DNA of 42,069 nucleotides, taken from Dehalococcoidia bacterium. Lineage in GTDB: Bacteria > Chloroflexota > Dehalococcoidia > Tepidiformales > Tepidiformaceae. Below are positions 7,437 to 15,522 of the stretch, piece by piece. The stretch covers positions 1-42,069 of the forward strand of contig VXPF01000110.1 in assembly GCA_009839725.1 (NCBI GenBank), read 5' to 3'. How positions within the stretch are numbered: the first letter of the stretch is position 1; every line of letters starts with the position of its first letter. The position numbers and the translations under genes are program-made. The notes beneath the pieces are model-generated. The model was not told where the DNA came from. It made no database searches and worked only from the letters and a program-made list of their open reading frames with translations.

Positions 7437-8909
7437 CTATCCCGAAGGGGCGCCCCGCTCCGAGAGTGCCTTGCGCCCAAAGCCCTCAACCGCCTCGAGA
7501 GTCTCGCGCACGTCGTCCCAGGTGGTGGTGTGGTTGATGATGCACATCCTGAGCGCGAACGTTCCGTGCAGCATCGTGGAGGACATGAAGGCGGGGTCGT
7601 CCCAGAACATCTGCGCGAGCACGGTCCGGTTGACACCCTCCAGGGCTGCCTCATCGAGGAGGTCGCCGCCGGGATTGACGCGGAAGCACGCGATCCCGAG
7701 GGTCGGGGTGCTGAGGGGTTCGAGGACCGGGCTGGCGTCGACGTAGTCGTGGGCGCGAGCGGCGAGCTCCATGCCGCTCTCGACGGCGCGGCGGAAGGCG
7801 TCCATGCCGAAGGTCTGGACCGACATCCAGACCTTCAGAGCGCGAGCGGAGCGGCTCAACTGGAGGCCGATGTCCGCGAAGTTGGGGTGATCGGCCCCCC
7901 AGACGGTGTCCTGGAGGATGTCGTGCGGCATGTGAAAGGCGGCGCTGAGGGTCTCCCGGTCCTTCACCAGCAGACAGCCGGCCTCGTAGGGCTGGAAGAA
8001 CCACTTGTGGGCATCAAGCCCGATCGAGTCGGCGCGTTCGAGGCCGCGCAGGAGTTCCCTGCCCCGCTCGGTGACCACCGCGAAACCGCCGTAGGCGGCA
8101 TCCACGTGAAGCCAGAGGTCTTCGGCTTCGCAGAAGTCCGCCAGTTCCTCCAGCGGGTCGATGGAGCCGGTGCTAGAGGTGCCGGCGTTGGCGCAAACGG
8201 CGATGGGGTGCAGGCCGGCGGCGCGGTCGGCGGCGACGGCCCGGGAGAGGGCCTCCATGTCGAGGCGGAAGCTGCTGTCGCTCGGAATCTTGCGGATGTG
8301 GTCGCGGTGAACGCCGACGATCACGGCGGCGCGGGGGAGGGCGCTGTGGCTCTGATCGCTCATGTAGACGGTGGCTCGTTCGGGGTGACCAGCGGCCTCA
8401 CGGGCGGCGACGAAGGCATCGACACTGGCGGCGGAACCGCCGCTGGTGAAGAGGCCGCCAGCCTCCTCGGGGTATCCGATCCAGCGCCTGAACCAGTCGA
8501 TGACGACGAGTTCGACCTGGCTGGGGCCGCTGGCGACGAGCCACGTGCACTGGTTGAAGAGGTAGCCCGCTGCCAGGAGGTCGGCGACGATTCCGGGCCA
8601 GGTTGGCGAGGTGGGAATGAAGCCGAAGAAACGAGGGTGGTCGAGGCGCGCGCTGAAGGGGAGCACGTCCCGCGCGAGCCTGTCCAGCACCTCGGAGGCG
8701 GGGTTGGGGCCCTCGGGGGGATCCTCAGCGAGGTGGGCTTCGAGAACCTGCCGGAACTCGCCGTCCCAGGCCTGCTCGGCGGGCAGATTCTCGATGCGGT
8801 CCACGAGGAGATCGAGGGCCTGGCGCCCGAGTTCGAGCATCTGCTCGTGCGACATCTGGAGTCCGCTGGTCAGGGCGTCCGCCTCGTCACCCACATGTTC
8901 CTCGGTCAC
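7437..8909 (-). CDS. PLP-dependent amino acid decarboxylase (group II, aromatic-L-amino-acid decarboxylase-like)
   Basis: A 490-residue cytosolic PLP enzyme that removes the alpha-carboxyl of an amino acid. The family marks are HPRFFGFIPTSPTWPGI near the N-terminus, the PLP-phosphate TSGGSAASVDAF, the cofactor Asp/Ala in LWLHVDAAYGGFA, and the Schiff-base lysine in SIGLDAHKWFFQPYEAG. The substrate (tyrosine, tryptophan, DOPA or another amino acid) is not evident. The start is set by GGAGG on the minus strand, 8 bases before a GTG at 8907-8909. A TTG at 8922-8924 overlaps that GGAGG and is therefore unlikely to be the start. The gene sits between the two carboxylase subunit genes, with its own promoter and an inverted repeat in its leader, so it is probably an independently controlled unit. 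Confidence 0.88.
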   Translation of the reverse strand: MTEEHVGDEADALTSGLQMSHEQMLELGRQALDLLVDRIENLPAEQAWDGEFRQVLEAHLAEDPPEGPNPASEVLDRLARDVLPFSARLDHPRFFGFIPTSPTWPGIVADLLAAGYLFNQCTWLVASGPSQVELVVIDWFRRWIGYPEEAGGLFTSGGSAASVDAFVAAREAAGHPERATVYMSDQSHSALPRAAVIVGVHRDHIRKIPSDSSFRLDMEALSRAVAADRAAGLHPIAVCANAGTSSTGSIDPLEELADFCEAEDLWLHVDAAYGGFAVVTERGRELLRGLERADSIGLDAHKWFFQPYEAGCLLVKDRETLSAAFHMPHDILQDTVWGADHPNFADIGLQLSRSARALKVWMSVQTFGMDAFRRAVESGMELAARAHDYVDASPVLEPLSTPTLGIACFRVNPGGDLLDEAALEGVNRTVLAQMFWDDPAFMSSTMLHGTFALRMCIINHTTTWDDVRETLEAVEGFGRKALSERGAPSG

Positions 8910-8952
8910 CTTCAGTTCCTCCAATCACCATCTACATTACGAAGCTGGGACG

Positions 8953-8969
8953 GCTCACGTCGGGTGAGC
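8953..8969 (-). promoter_or_regulatory. Inverted repeat in decarboxylase leader (possible operator)
   Basis: GCTCAC and GTGAGC are perfect arms separated by 5 bases. They lie just downstream of the putative -10 and upstream of the GGAGG. This could be an operator or an mRNA hairpin. Confidence 0.4.
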
Positions 8970-8976
8970 GCCAGCG

Positions 8977-9004
8977 AGTCTAGCAGGGAGACGCAATGCA
9001 CCAA
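8977..9004 (-). promoter_or_regulatory. Candidate promoter of the PLP decarboxylase
   Basis: On the minus strand, TTGGTG (8999-9004) and TAGACT (8977-8982) are separated by 16 bases. The pair is about 70 bases before the GTG start. Confidence 0.45.
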
Positions 9005-9018
9005 GCCTTGCCGAGTCG

Positions 9019-10629
9019 CTACATACGGAAGACGCCCCAGTCGGTCTCGGGGACGGGGGCGTTGAGGGCGGCGGAGATGCCCATGGAGAGGACGCGGCGG
9101 GTATCGAGGGGGTCGATAACGCCGTCGTCCCAGAGGCGAGCGCTGCTGAAGTAGGGGGAGCCCTCGCGCTCGTAGGTTTCGAGGGTGGGGGCCATGAAGG
9201 CGCGCTGCTCCTCCTCGCTCAGCTCCTCGCCCCGGTCGAGGCGGACCTGGAGGAGGACGTTGGCGGCCTGCTCGCCGCCCATGACGCTGATGCGGGCGTT
9301 GGGCCACATCCAGAGCTGGCGGGGGGAGTAGGCGCGCCCCGCCATGGCGTAGTTACCGGCGCCGAAGCTGCCGCCGATGACGACGGTGAACTTGGGGACG
9401 GCGACGCTGGCGACGGCGGTGACCATCTTGGCGCCGTCGCGGGCGATGCCGGCGTTCTCGTACTGGCGGCCGACCATGAAGCCGGTGATGTTCTGGAGGA
9501 AGACGAGGGGGACGCGGCGTTGGCCGCAGAGCTCGACGAAGTGGGCTCCCTTGAGGGCGCTTTCGCCGAAGAGGATGCCGTTGTTGGCGATGATGCCGAC
9601 GGGGAAGCCGGTGATTCGGGCGAACCCGCAGACGAGGGTCGTGCCGTAGCGGGCCTTGAACTCGTGGAAGCGGGAGCCATCGACGAGGCGGGCGATGACC
9701 TCGCGCACGTCGTAGGTACGGCCGTAGTCGGGCGGGACGAGGCCGTACAGCTCCTCGGGGTCGTGGAGGGGGGGCTCGAGGTCGGATACCTCCCAGGGCG
9801 GGGCTTTGGTGGCGGGGATGCTGGCGATGATGCTGCGGACGATGCGGAGGGCGTCCTCGTCGTCCTCGGCGAAGTGGTCGGCGACCCCACTGATGCGGGT
9901 GTGGACGTCGGCGCCGCCGAGCTCCTCGGCGGTGGTCTCCTCGCCGGTGGCGGCCTTCACGAGGGGCGGGCCGCCGAGGAAGATCGTGCCGGTTCCGCGG
10001 ACGATGACGGTCTCGTCGCTCATGGCGGGGACGTAGGCGCCCCCGGCGGTGCAGGAGCCCATGACGGCGGCGACCTGGTAGATCCCCTTCGCGCTGAGGT
10101 TGGCCTGGTTGTAGAAGATGCGGCCGAAGTGGTCGCGGTCGGGGAAGACGTCGCGCTGGAGGGGGAGGAAGGCTCCGCCGGAGTCGACGAGGTAGATGCA
10201 GGCGAGGTGGTTCTGCTCGGCGATCTCCTGGGCGCGGAGGTGCTTGCGCACGGTGAGGGGGTAGTAGGAGCCGCCCTTGACGGTGGCGTCGTTGGCGACG
10301 ATGACGCACTCGCGCCCGCTCACGCGGCCGATGCCGGTGACGATGCCGGCAGCGGGCACGTCGTCGTCGTAGACGCCGTCGGCCGCGAGGGGGCTCAGCT
10401 CGAGGAAGGCGCCGTCGGGATCGATGAGACGCTGGATGCGTTCGCGGGCGAGGAGCTTGCCGCGGGAGTGGTGGCGCTCGACGTAGCGTTCGCCGCCTGC
10501 CTGCTCGACACGCTCAAGGCGGGCCCGCAGGTCGGCGACGAGGGCAAGGTTGGCCTCGCGGTACTCCCGGTAGCGCTCGTCGAGCACGTCGACTCGGGTG
10601 GGGAGGAGGGGGAGGTCGTCGAGGGCCAT
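9019..10629 (-). CDS. Acyl-CoA carboxylase carboxyltransferase (beta) subunit, methylcrotonyl-CoA carboxylase type
   Basis: A 536-residue carboxyltransferase that moves CO2 from carboxybiotin to an acyl-CoA. The crotonase-fold N half has [18 protein letters not shown], then the MCC-like signatures [14 protein letters not shown] and [12 protein letters not shown], and the acyl-CoA/biotin site [13 protein letters not shown]. The C half has [12 protein letters not shown] and [15 protein letters not shown]. The GGSYYP and HLRAQEIA features fit 3-methylcrotonyl-CoA carboxylase better than propionyl-CoA carboxylase; this is a family-level judgement. It pairs with the alpha subunit at 5465-7351, but an unrelated decarboxylase gene lies between them. 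The ATG has no Shine-Dalgarno and has TACCCT 6 bases upstream, as in the alpha gene. Confidence 0.92.
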   Translation of the reverse strand: MALDDLPLLPTRVDVLDERYREYREANLALVADLRARLERVEQAGGERYVERHHSRGKLLARERIQRLIDPDGAFLELSPLAADGVYDDDVPAAGIVTGIGRVSGRECVIVANDATVKGGSYYPLTVRKHLRAQEIAEQNHLACIYLVDSGGAFLPLQRDVFPDRDHFGRIFYNQANLSAKGIYQVAAVMGSCTAGGAYVPAMSDETVIVRGTGTIFLGGPPLVKAATGEETTAEELGGADVHTRISGVADHFAEDDEDALRIVRSIIASIPATKAPPWEVSDLEPPLHDPEELYGLVPPDYGRTYDVREVIARLVDGSRFHEFKARYGTTLVCGFARITGFPVGIIANNGILFGESALKGAHFVELCGQRRVPLVFLQNITGFMVGRQYENAGIARDGAKMVTAVASVAVPKFTVVIGGSFGAGNYAMAGRAYSPRQLWMWPNARISVMGGEQAANVLLQVRLDRGEELSEEEQRAFMAPTLETYEREGSPYFSSARLWDDGVIDPLDTRRVLSMGISAALNAPVPETDWGVFRM

Positions 10630-10635
10630 GGCGGA

Positions 10636-10641
10636 AGGGTA
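10636..10641 (-). promoter_or_regulatory. TANNNT box 6 bases before the carboxylase beta start
   Basis: TACCCT on the minus strand, with a 6-base spacer to the ATG at 10629. The geometry matches the alpha subunit gene and suggests a leaderless mRNA. It is weaker than a consensus -10. Confidence 0.4.
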
Positions 10642-10674
10642 CGCGGGGGAGGGGGAGCGGTGCGAGAGCGACTA

Positions 10675-11403
10675 TCAGACGAAGGCGGTGACGAGGGCGA
10701 CGAGGGCGCTCGCGACGAGGACGGTCATCACGCCGTGACGGAACCAGCGCTCGCTGACGTGACCGGCGAGGGCAGCGCCGGCGATGTTGCCGGCGATGAT
10801 GCCGGGGATGCCGGCGAGCACGGCCCAGCCAACGTCCACGTTGAATTCGCCGGCGGCGGCGAGCAGGGCGGCGGCGATGGCGCCAGTGGCGGCCAGGTAG
10901 AACGTGCTGGTCGCGCGGAAGGCGGCGGCGGGGAGGTCGCGACCGCGCAGGTAGATGACGACGGGCGGGCTGGCCGCGCCGGTGCTGGTGCGCAACATGC
11001 CGCCGAGGGCGCCCGCCGCAATGGCCATGCGCACGCCGCCGCCTATGGTGAAGCCCCCGAAGATGATCGCGAGGGCGCCGCCGAGGATGGCGATCGCGAT
11101 CAGGGCCTGGAGGACGTTCTCGTCGACGAGGACGTGGATGCCAAGACCCACGGGCAAGCCCACGAGGGCGGCGCCGAGGAGGGTGAGCGCCGTTCGCCGC
11201 TGCAGGGAGGCGCGCCAGCGCCAGGCGATCATGGTGGCGGAGAGGGCGGTGAGCACGTTGACCACGACGACGGTGTCGCTGGCGCCGAGGACGTGCACGA
11301 GCAGGGGCGCGAGCACGAGGGGCAGGCCGAAGCCGACGATGCTCTGGGGCAGGGCGGCAAGCGCGGCGAAGACCGCCGTGAGCACGAAGGGCAGGACGCT
11401 CAT
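10675..11403 (-). CDS. TauE/SafE-family permease (copy 1)
   Basis: A 242-residue integral membrane protein, almost entirely hydrophobic with about eight membrane segments. It carries the family hallmark GGMLRTSTGAASPPVVIYL in the second half. Relatives export or import sulfite, sulfoacetate or other organic anions; the substrate here is unknown. A second permease of identical length lies 66 bases upstream (11470-12198) and shares the RTSTxAAxPPV core, so the pair is a tandem duplication that has diverged. A GGAAGG precedes the ATG by 4 bases, and TAGAAT (11443-11448, minus) may be its own -10. Confidence 0.85.
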   Translation of the reverse strand: MSVLPFVLTAVFAALAALPQSIVGFGLPLVLAPLLVHVLGASDTVVVVNVLTALSATMIAWRWRASLQRRTALTLLGAALVGLPVGLGIHVLVDENVLQALIAIAILGGALAIIFGGFTIGGGVRMAIAAGALGGMLRTSTGAASPPVVIYLRGRDLPAAAFRATSTFYLAATGAIAAALLAAAGEFNVDVGWAVLAGIPGIIAGNIAGAALAGHVSERWFRHGVMTVLVASALVALVTAFV

Positions 11404-11442
11404 GGGGCCTTCCGGAGGGGGAGGCGCGCGTGCATGTTCGGC

Positions 11443-11448
11443 ATTCTA
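11443..11448 (-). promoter_or_regulatory. Possible -10 box for TauE-like copy 1
   Basis: TAGAAT on the minus strand, five of six consensus positions, about 40 bases before the ATG. No matching -35 is evident. Confidence 0.35.
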
Positions 11449-11469
11449 GCGAACGGCTGACGGGCGCCC

Positions 11470-12198
11470 TCAGGGAATGATGGCGGTCACGAGCGCCGTG
11501 AGGGCGGTGGCGACCAGGAGGACGGTGACCAGACGGCGGAACCAGCGCTCGCTCACGCGCCCGGCGAAGGCGGCGCCAATGGCCGTGCCGATGGCGACGC
11601 CGGGGATAGCGGCGCCGACGGCGAGCCCGATATCGCCATCAAGGCTGCCGGTGGCGGCGTAGAGGACGATGGCGACGGCGCCCGTCGCCATGAGGAAGAA
11701 GGAACCGGTGGCGCGGAAGGGGTCGGGGGGGAGTTGTCGCGCCTGGAGATAGAGGATGACGGGCGGGCCGGCGGCGCTGGTGCTGGTGCGAAGGAAGCCG
11801 CCGGCGACGCCGGCGGCGGCCGCGATGGCACCGCTGCCGCCGATGGTCAGGCCGCGGGCGAGGGCAAGCGTGCCGCTGAGGACGGCGAGGGCGATCAGGA
11901 CCTGGATGACCGTCGGGTTGACGGCGAGGAGGACGAGCAGCCCGAGGGGCATCCCGAAGAGGGACGCGACGAACAGCACGCCCACCGTTCGCCAGACAAC
12001 CGCGTGCCGCAGCCGCCAGACGACGGCGGTGGCGGAGAGCATGGCGAGGATATTGACGATGATGACAGTCTCCTCCGGGTCCAGAAAGAGGACGAGGAGG
12101 GGAGCGAGGACGAGGGCGAAGCCGAAGCCGGCGACGTTCTGGGGCAGGGCGGCGACGGCGCCGAGGACGGAGATGAGGACGAGGTCGGAGGGGCTCAC
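11470..12198 (-). CDS. TauE/SafE-family permease (copy 2)
   Basis: The second 242-residue permease of the tandem pair. It is a polytopic membrane protein with the motif RTSTSAAGPPVILYL and a C-terminal VSERWFRR segment that copy 1 also has as VSERWFRH. The start appears to be GTG at 12196-12198, with no clear ribosome site. It is divergent from the MBL hydrolase, with 53 bases between the starts. The shared fold and lengths point to gene duplication. Divergence between the copies suggests either different substrates or a heteromeric transporter; neither can be told from sequence. Confidence 0.83.
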   Translation of the reverse strand: MSPSDLVLISVLGAVAALPQNVAGFGFALVLAPLLVLFLDPEETVIIVNILAMLSATAVVWRLRHAVVWRTVGVLFVASLFGMPLGLLVLLAVNPTVIQVLIALAVLSGTLALARGLTIGGSGAIAAAAGVAGGFLRTSTSAAGPPVILYLQARQLPPDPFRATGSFFLMATGAVAIVLYAATGSLDGDIGLAVGAAIPGVAIGTAIGAAFAGRVSERWFRRLVTVLLVATALTALVTAIIP

Positions 12199-12216
12199 AG
12201 GGGGCGTTCCGGGCGG

Positions 12217-12245
12217 TTGACGGGGCGGCGGCGTGCAGGGAAGCT
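12217..12245 (+). promoter_or_regulatory. Candidate promoter of the MBL hydrolase
   Basis: TTGACG (12217-12222) is followed after 17 bases by a poor -10, GAAGCT (12240-12245), which ends 6 bases before the ATG. AGGGAAG could alternatively act as a ribosome-binding site, so a leaderless mRNA is not certain. Confidence 0.35.
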
Positions 12246-12251
12246 CCGCGC

Positions 12252-12932
12252 ATGGACGTCGCGAACGAGATCATGGTGCGCGGGATCGTGGTGGGGGTCT
12301 TCGCCGAGAACTGCTGGGTGGTGGGCAACCGGCGCACGGGCGAGGCGATCTGCATCGACCCGGGGGACCAGCCGGACGAGGTCCTCGCGCTGGCGAAGGA
12401 CATGGGGGTGACGATCAAGGCGATCGCGAACTCGCACGCGCATGTCGACCACATTCTGGGGGTTCGCGGGGTACAGGCGGCGACTGGCGCGAGCTTCCTG
12501 CTGCACCAGGGCGACCTGGATCTGCTGCGGAACGGGTGGCAGGGCGCCGCTTCGAGCTTCGGCATCGACGAGTCGCAGGCGCCGCCGGACCCGAATGCCT
12601 TCGTCTCGAACGGGGACGAGGTGGAGGTGGCGGGGCTGAAGCTGCAGGCGATCGCGACTCCCGGGCACACGCCGGGGAGCATGAGCTACTACGCGGAGGG
12701 GCTGCTGTTCAGCGGAGACACGCTCTTCCGCGGGTCGATCGGACGGACGGACCTGCCCGGGGGCGACTTCGACGAGGAGATGCGGAGCATCACGAACGAG
12801 CTGCTGACGCTCCCGGAGGACACAATCGTGTTGCCGGGCCACATGCAGGAGACGACGGTGGCGTTCGAGCGGGACCACAACCCGTTTGTGCAGGACTGGC
12901 TGCGGCGGCAGCGGGAGGCGGCGGGGGAGTAG
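12252..12932 (+). CDS. MBL-fold metallohydrolase, glyoxalase II-like
   Basis: A 226-residue cytosolic dinuclear-zinc hydrolase. The metal ligands are easy to see: SHAHVDHILGV (the HxHxDH motif), PGHTPGSMSYY, FSGDTLFRGSIGRTDLPGG, and the final histidine in LPGHMQ. The GRTDLPGG stretch is typical of the glyoxalase II/thioesterase-like and persulfide-dioxygenase-like group. The function could be hydrolysis of a thioester or detoxification; the exact substrate is not shown. The ATG at 12252 is divergent from the TauE-like pair. glnA follows 69 bases later on the same strand, with no obvious functional link. Confidence 0.87.
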   Translation: MDVANEIMVRGIVVGVFAENCWVVGNRRTGEAICIDPGDQPDEVLALAKDMGVTIKAIANSHAHVDHILGVRGVQAATGASFLLHQGDLDLLRNGWQGAASSFGIDESQAPPDPNAFVSNGDEVEVAGLKLQAIATPGHTPGSMSYYAEGLLFSGDTLFRGSIGRTDLPGGDFDEEMRSITNELLTLPEDTIVLPGHMQETTVAFERDHNPFVQDWLRRQREAAGE

Positions 12933-13001
12933 CGTGACGCAACCTGTCTGTAACATCGGGCGGGTACGGTGGGGTGGCGGGTGCGTCCGCGGGACAAAGC
13001 C

Positions 13002-14324
13002 ATGAACGAATCTGCGAGCTATGTGATCTCGGCATGCCGCGAGAACGACGTGAAGTTCGTGCGCCTCTGGTTCACGGACATCGTGGGGACGCTGAAGAGT
13101 TTCCAGATCACGGTGGGGGAGCTTGAGAACGCGCTCGACGAAGGGATGGGGTTCGACGGCTCGAGCATCGAGGGGTTTGCGCGCATCGACGAGTCGGACA
13201 TGGTGGCGCGGCCCGATCCGGCGACGTTCCAGCTGGTGCCCTGGCGGCCCCGGGAGCAGGGCGTGGCGCGGATGTTCTGCGACATCTACCGGCCCGACGG
13301 AGAGCCGTTCGAGGGGGATCCGCGCTGGGTGCTGCGCCGCCAGCTCGAGCGGGCGAAGGCGCTGGGCTACACGTTCTATGTGAGCCCGGAGCTGGAGTAC
13401 TTCTACTTCCAGGACGAAGCGAGCACCGTTCCGCTGGACAAGGGCGGCTATTTCGACCAGATCGCGGACAAGGGCTCGGACCTGCGGCGAGACACGGTGC
13501 TGACGCTGAGCGCGATGGGGATCGAGGTCGAGTCGAGCCACCACGAGGTCGCGCCCAGCCAGCACGAGATCGCGCTTCGCTACACCGACGCGCTGACGAT
13601 GGCCGACAACGCGATGACGTATCGGGCGGTGGTGAAGGAGATCGCGGGGGCGAACGGGGCCTACGCGACCTTCATGCCGAAGCCGCTGGAGGACGAGAAC
13701 GGCAGCGGCATGCACGTGCACCAGTCGCTGTTCAAAGGGGAGCGGAACGCGTTCTTCGACGAGGGAGACGTGTACCACCTGAGCGCGCTGGCGAAGGGCT
13801 ACGTGGCGGGGCTGCTGGCGCACGCGCGGGCGATGACGCTGGTGACGAACCAGTGGGTGAACAGCTACAAGCGGCTGCAGCCGGGGTTCGAGGCGCCGGT
13901 GTACCTGAGCTGGGCGCGGCGGAACCGGAGCGACCTGGTGCGCATCCCCGAGTACTCCCCCGGGGACGAGGTACACACGCGCATCGAGTACCGCTCGCCG
14001 GACCCGGCCTGCAACCCCTACCTGGCGTTCGCGGTGATGCTGGCGGCGGGGCTCGACGGCATCGAGCAGGAGCGGGCGCTCCCGCCGCCGGTGGAGGAGA
14101 ACGTCTTCGAGATGTCGGACAGGGAGCGCGCCGACCTCGGCATCGAGACGCTGCCGGGGAACCTGCGCGAGGCGATCGACGTGGCGGCGGAGTCGCCGCT
14201 GCTGCGTGAGGCGCTCGGAGACCACGTGTTCGACACGCTGCTGAAGAACAAGCGCATCGAGTGGGAGCGCTACCAGCGCCACGTCTCGGACTTCGAGCTG
14301 TCAGAGTACCTGCCGCGGCTCTAG
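13002..14324 (+). CDS. glnA: Glutamine synthetase, type I-alpha
   Basis: GlnA makes glutamine from glutamate, ammonia and ATP. The 440-residue form starting at 13002 has the standard length. The N-terminal beta-grasp ends in MGFDGSSIEGF. The active-site region includes SPELEYFYF, the metal-binding SSHHEVAPSQHEI, NGSGMHVHQSL and the RSPDPACNPYLAFAVMLAAG block. Where adenylylated enzymes have a tyrosine in NLYDLP, this protein reads ENVFEMSDRER, with Phe. Together with the lack of the extra insert, this places it in the GSI-alpha group that is not controlled by adenylylation. A GTG 11 codons upstream is also open but adds a non-homologous tail. The stop overlaps the stop of the opposite gene in a shared CTAG. 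Confidence 0.96.
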   Translation: MNESASYVISACRENDVKFVRLWFTDIVGTLKSFQITVGELENALDEGMGFDGSSIEGFARIDESDMVARPDPATFQLVPWRPREQGVARMFCDIYRPDGEPFEGDPRWVLRRQLERAKALGYTFYVSPELEYFYFQDEASTVPLDKGGYFDQIADKGSDLRRDTVLTLSAMGIEVESSHHEVAPSQHEIALRYTDALTMADNAMTYRAVVKEIAGANGAYATFMPKPLEDENGSGMHVHQSLFKGERNAFFDEGDVYHLSALAKGYVAGLLAHARAMTLVTNQWVNSYKRLQPGFEAPVYLSWARRNRSDLVRIPEYSPGDEVHTRIEYRSPDPACNPYLAFAVMLAAGLDGIEQERALPPPVEENVFEMSDRERADLGIETLPGNLREAIDVAAESPLLREALGDHVFDTLLKNKRIEWERYQRHVSDFELSEYLPRL

Positions 14325-15505
14325 GCGGAGGCGGCGACGGCGCGCGCGGCCGCCTCGTCGATACTGACGGAACGGTCGCAGGCGGCGACGCCGTAGTGGC
14401 GTAGCAGGTCGACGCACTCCTCTTCCCAGGCGCCGGGCACGCGAAACACGGCGATGGCCCGCGCCGGTTCGAGGCCCGCATCGAGGCAGCCCCGGATGAC
14501 GCCGCGGGCGATGAGGTCGGCGCGGGTGTTGTTGACCACGTTCATGATGACGGCGATGCGCTCGATGCCGGGCTGGCCAAGGAGCAGGCGCGTGAGCGCG
14601 GCGACCTTGCGGACGCTGGGGTTTCCGCCAATCTCGCAGTAGTTGGCGGGGCTGCCGCGGTGCGCGCGGACAGCATCGAAGGCGGTGAGGCTGGCCCCGC
14701 CGCCGCCGATGAGAAGCGCGAGCGTGCCATCGAACTGGACGACGCGCCCGGCGACGCCGCGGTGGTCGGAGCGGTCGATGCGGGCGGCTTCGAGCTCGAG
14801 TTCGCTGGCTTCGCGGTCGCTGCGGGTGGAGGGGTCGATGCCGAGGTCGCGGACGGTTTCGGCCTGGCGGAAGAGGGCGTCGTCGTCGATCTCCACACGG
14901 GCGTCGAGGGCGACCCAGCGTCCATCGCGCGTGCGGGCGAGGGGGTTGATCTCGGCGAGGAGCAGGTCGCGTTCGGTGAAGAGGTTCCAGAGCCCGCCGA
15001 GGATGCCGGTTAGCTCGACGAGCTCCCGCCCGGAGAGCCCGAGGGACGCGACGGCCTCCTTGAGGCGGAAGTCCTGGGCGGGGTCGAGGGAGGAGAGGGG
15101 GACGCGGCTGGCCACGGAGGCTTCGTCCTCGACGTCGACGCCACCGGCGAGGGAGGCGACGGCGGCGGGGCCGCGCGAGCGGTCGTCGTACACGATGCCG
15201 AGGTAGCGCTCGGCTTCGACATCCAGGGCCTCCTCGACGAGGAGGGCGGTGACTGGCTGATCAGCGACGCGCGTGTCGAGGACGGCGCGGGCTGCCTCCT
15301 CGACCTCGGCGGGACCTTCGGCGAGGCGGACGGCGCCCGCCTTCGCGCGGCCGCCGGAGCGCACCTGTCCCTTGACCGCGACACGAGGGCCGAGCTCCTC
15401 CGCCGCGAGCACCGCCTCGGCGGGGGTTCCGGCGAGGAGCCCGCGAGGCGTCTCGAGACCGGCCAGGCGGAAGAGCGCCTTGGCCTCGTGCTCAAAGAGG
15501 CGCAC
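14321..15505 (-). CDS. Divergent succinyl-CoA ligase beta-subunit-like protein (ATP-grasp)
   Basis: A 394-residue protein with the layout of the SucC-type subunit: an N-terminal ATP-grasp (RLFEHEAKALFRLAGLETPRG, VKGQVRSGGRAKAGAVRLA), the LLAEINPLARTRDG metal/nucleotide motif, and a C-terminal CoA-ligase-like domain (NYCEIGGNPSVRKVAALTRLLL). The C-terminal half departs from true SucC: the usual GGITRCD loop is replaced by NVVNNTRADLIARG. No alpha (SucD) gene is in the window. The gene follows pnp by 17 bases and uses a GTG preceded by GGAGG, so it is read from the rpsO-pnp operon. It may be a malate-, citrate- or acyl-CoA ligase subunit, or an unpaired paralogue. The family is fairly certain; the reaction is not. 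Confidence 0.75.
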   Translation of the reverse strand: MRLFEHEAKALFRLAGLETPRGLLAGTPAEAVLAAEELGPRVAVKGQVRSGGRAKAGAVRLAEGPAEVEEAARAVLDTRVADQPVTALLVEEALDVEAERYLGIVYDDRSRGPAAVASLAGGVDVEDEASVASRVPLSSLDPAQDFRLKEAVASLGLSGRELVELTGILGGLWNLFTERDLLLAEINPLARTRDGRWVALDARVEIDDDALFRQAETVRDLGIDPSTRSDREASELELEAARIDRSDHRGVAGRVVQFDGTLALLIGGGGASLTAFDAVRAHRGSPANYCEIGGNPSVRKVAALTRLLLGQPGIERIAVIMNVVNNTRADLIARGVIRGCLDAGLEPARAIAVFRVPGAWEEECVDLLRHYGVAACDRSVSIDEAAARAVAASA

Positions 15506-15522
15506 GGGGGGCGAGCCTCCGG

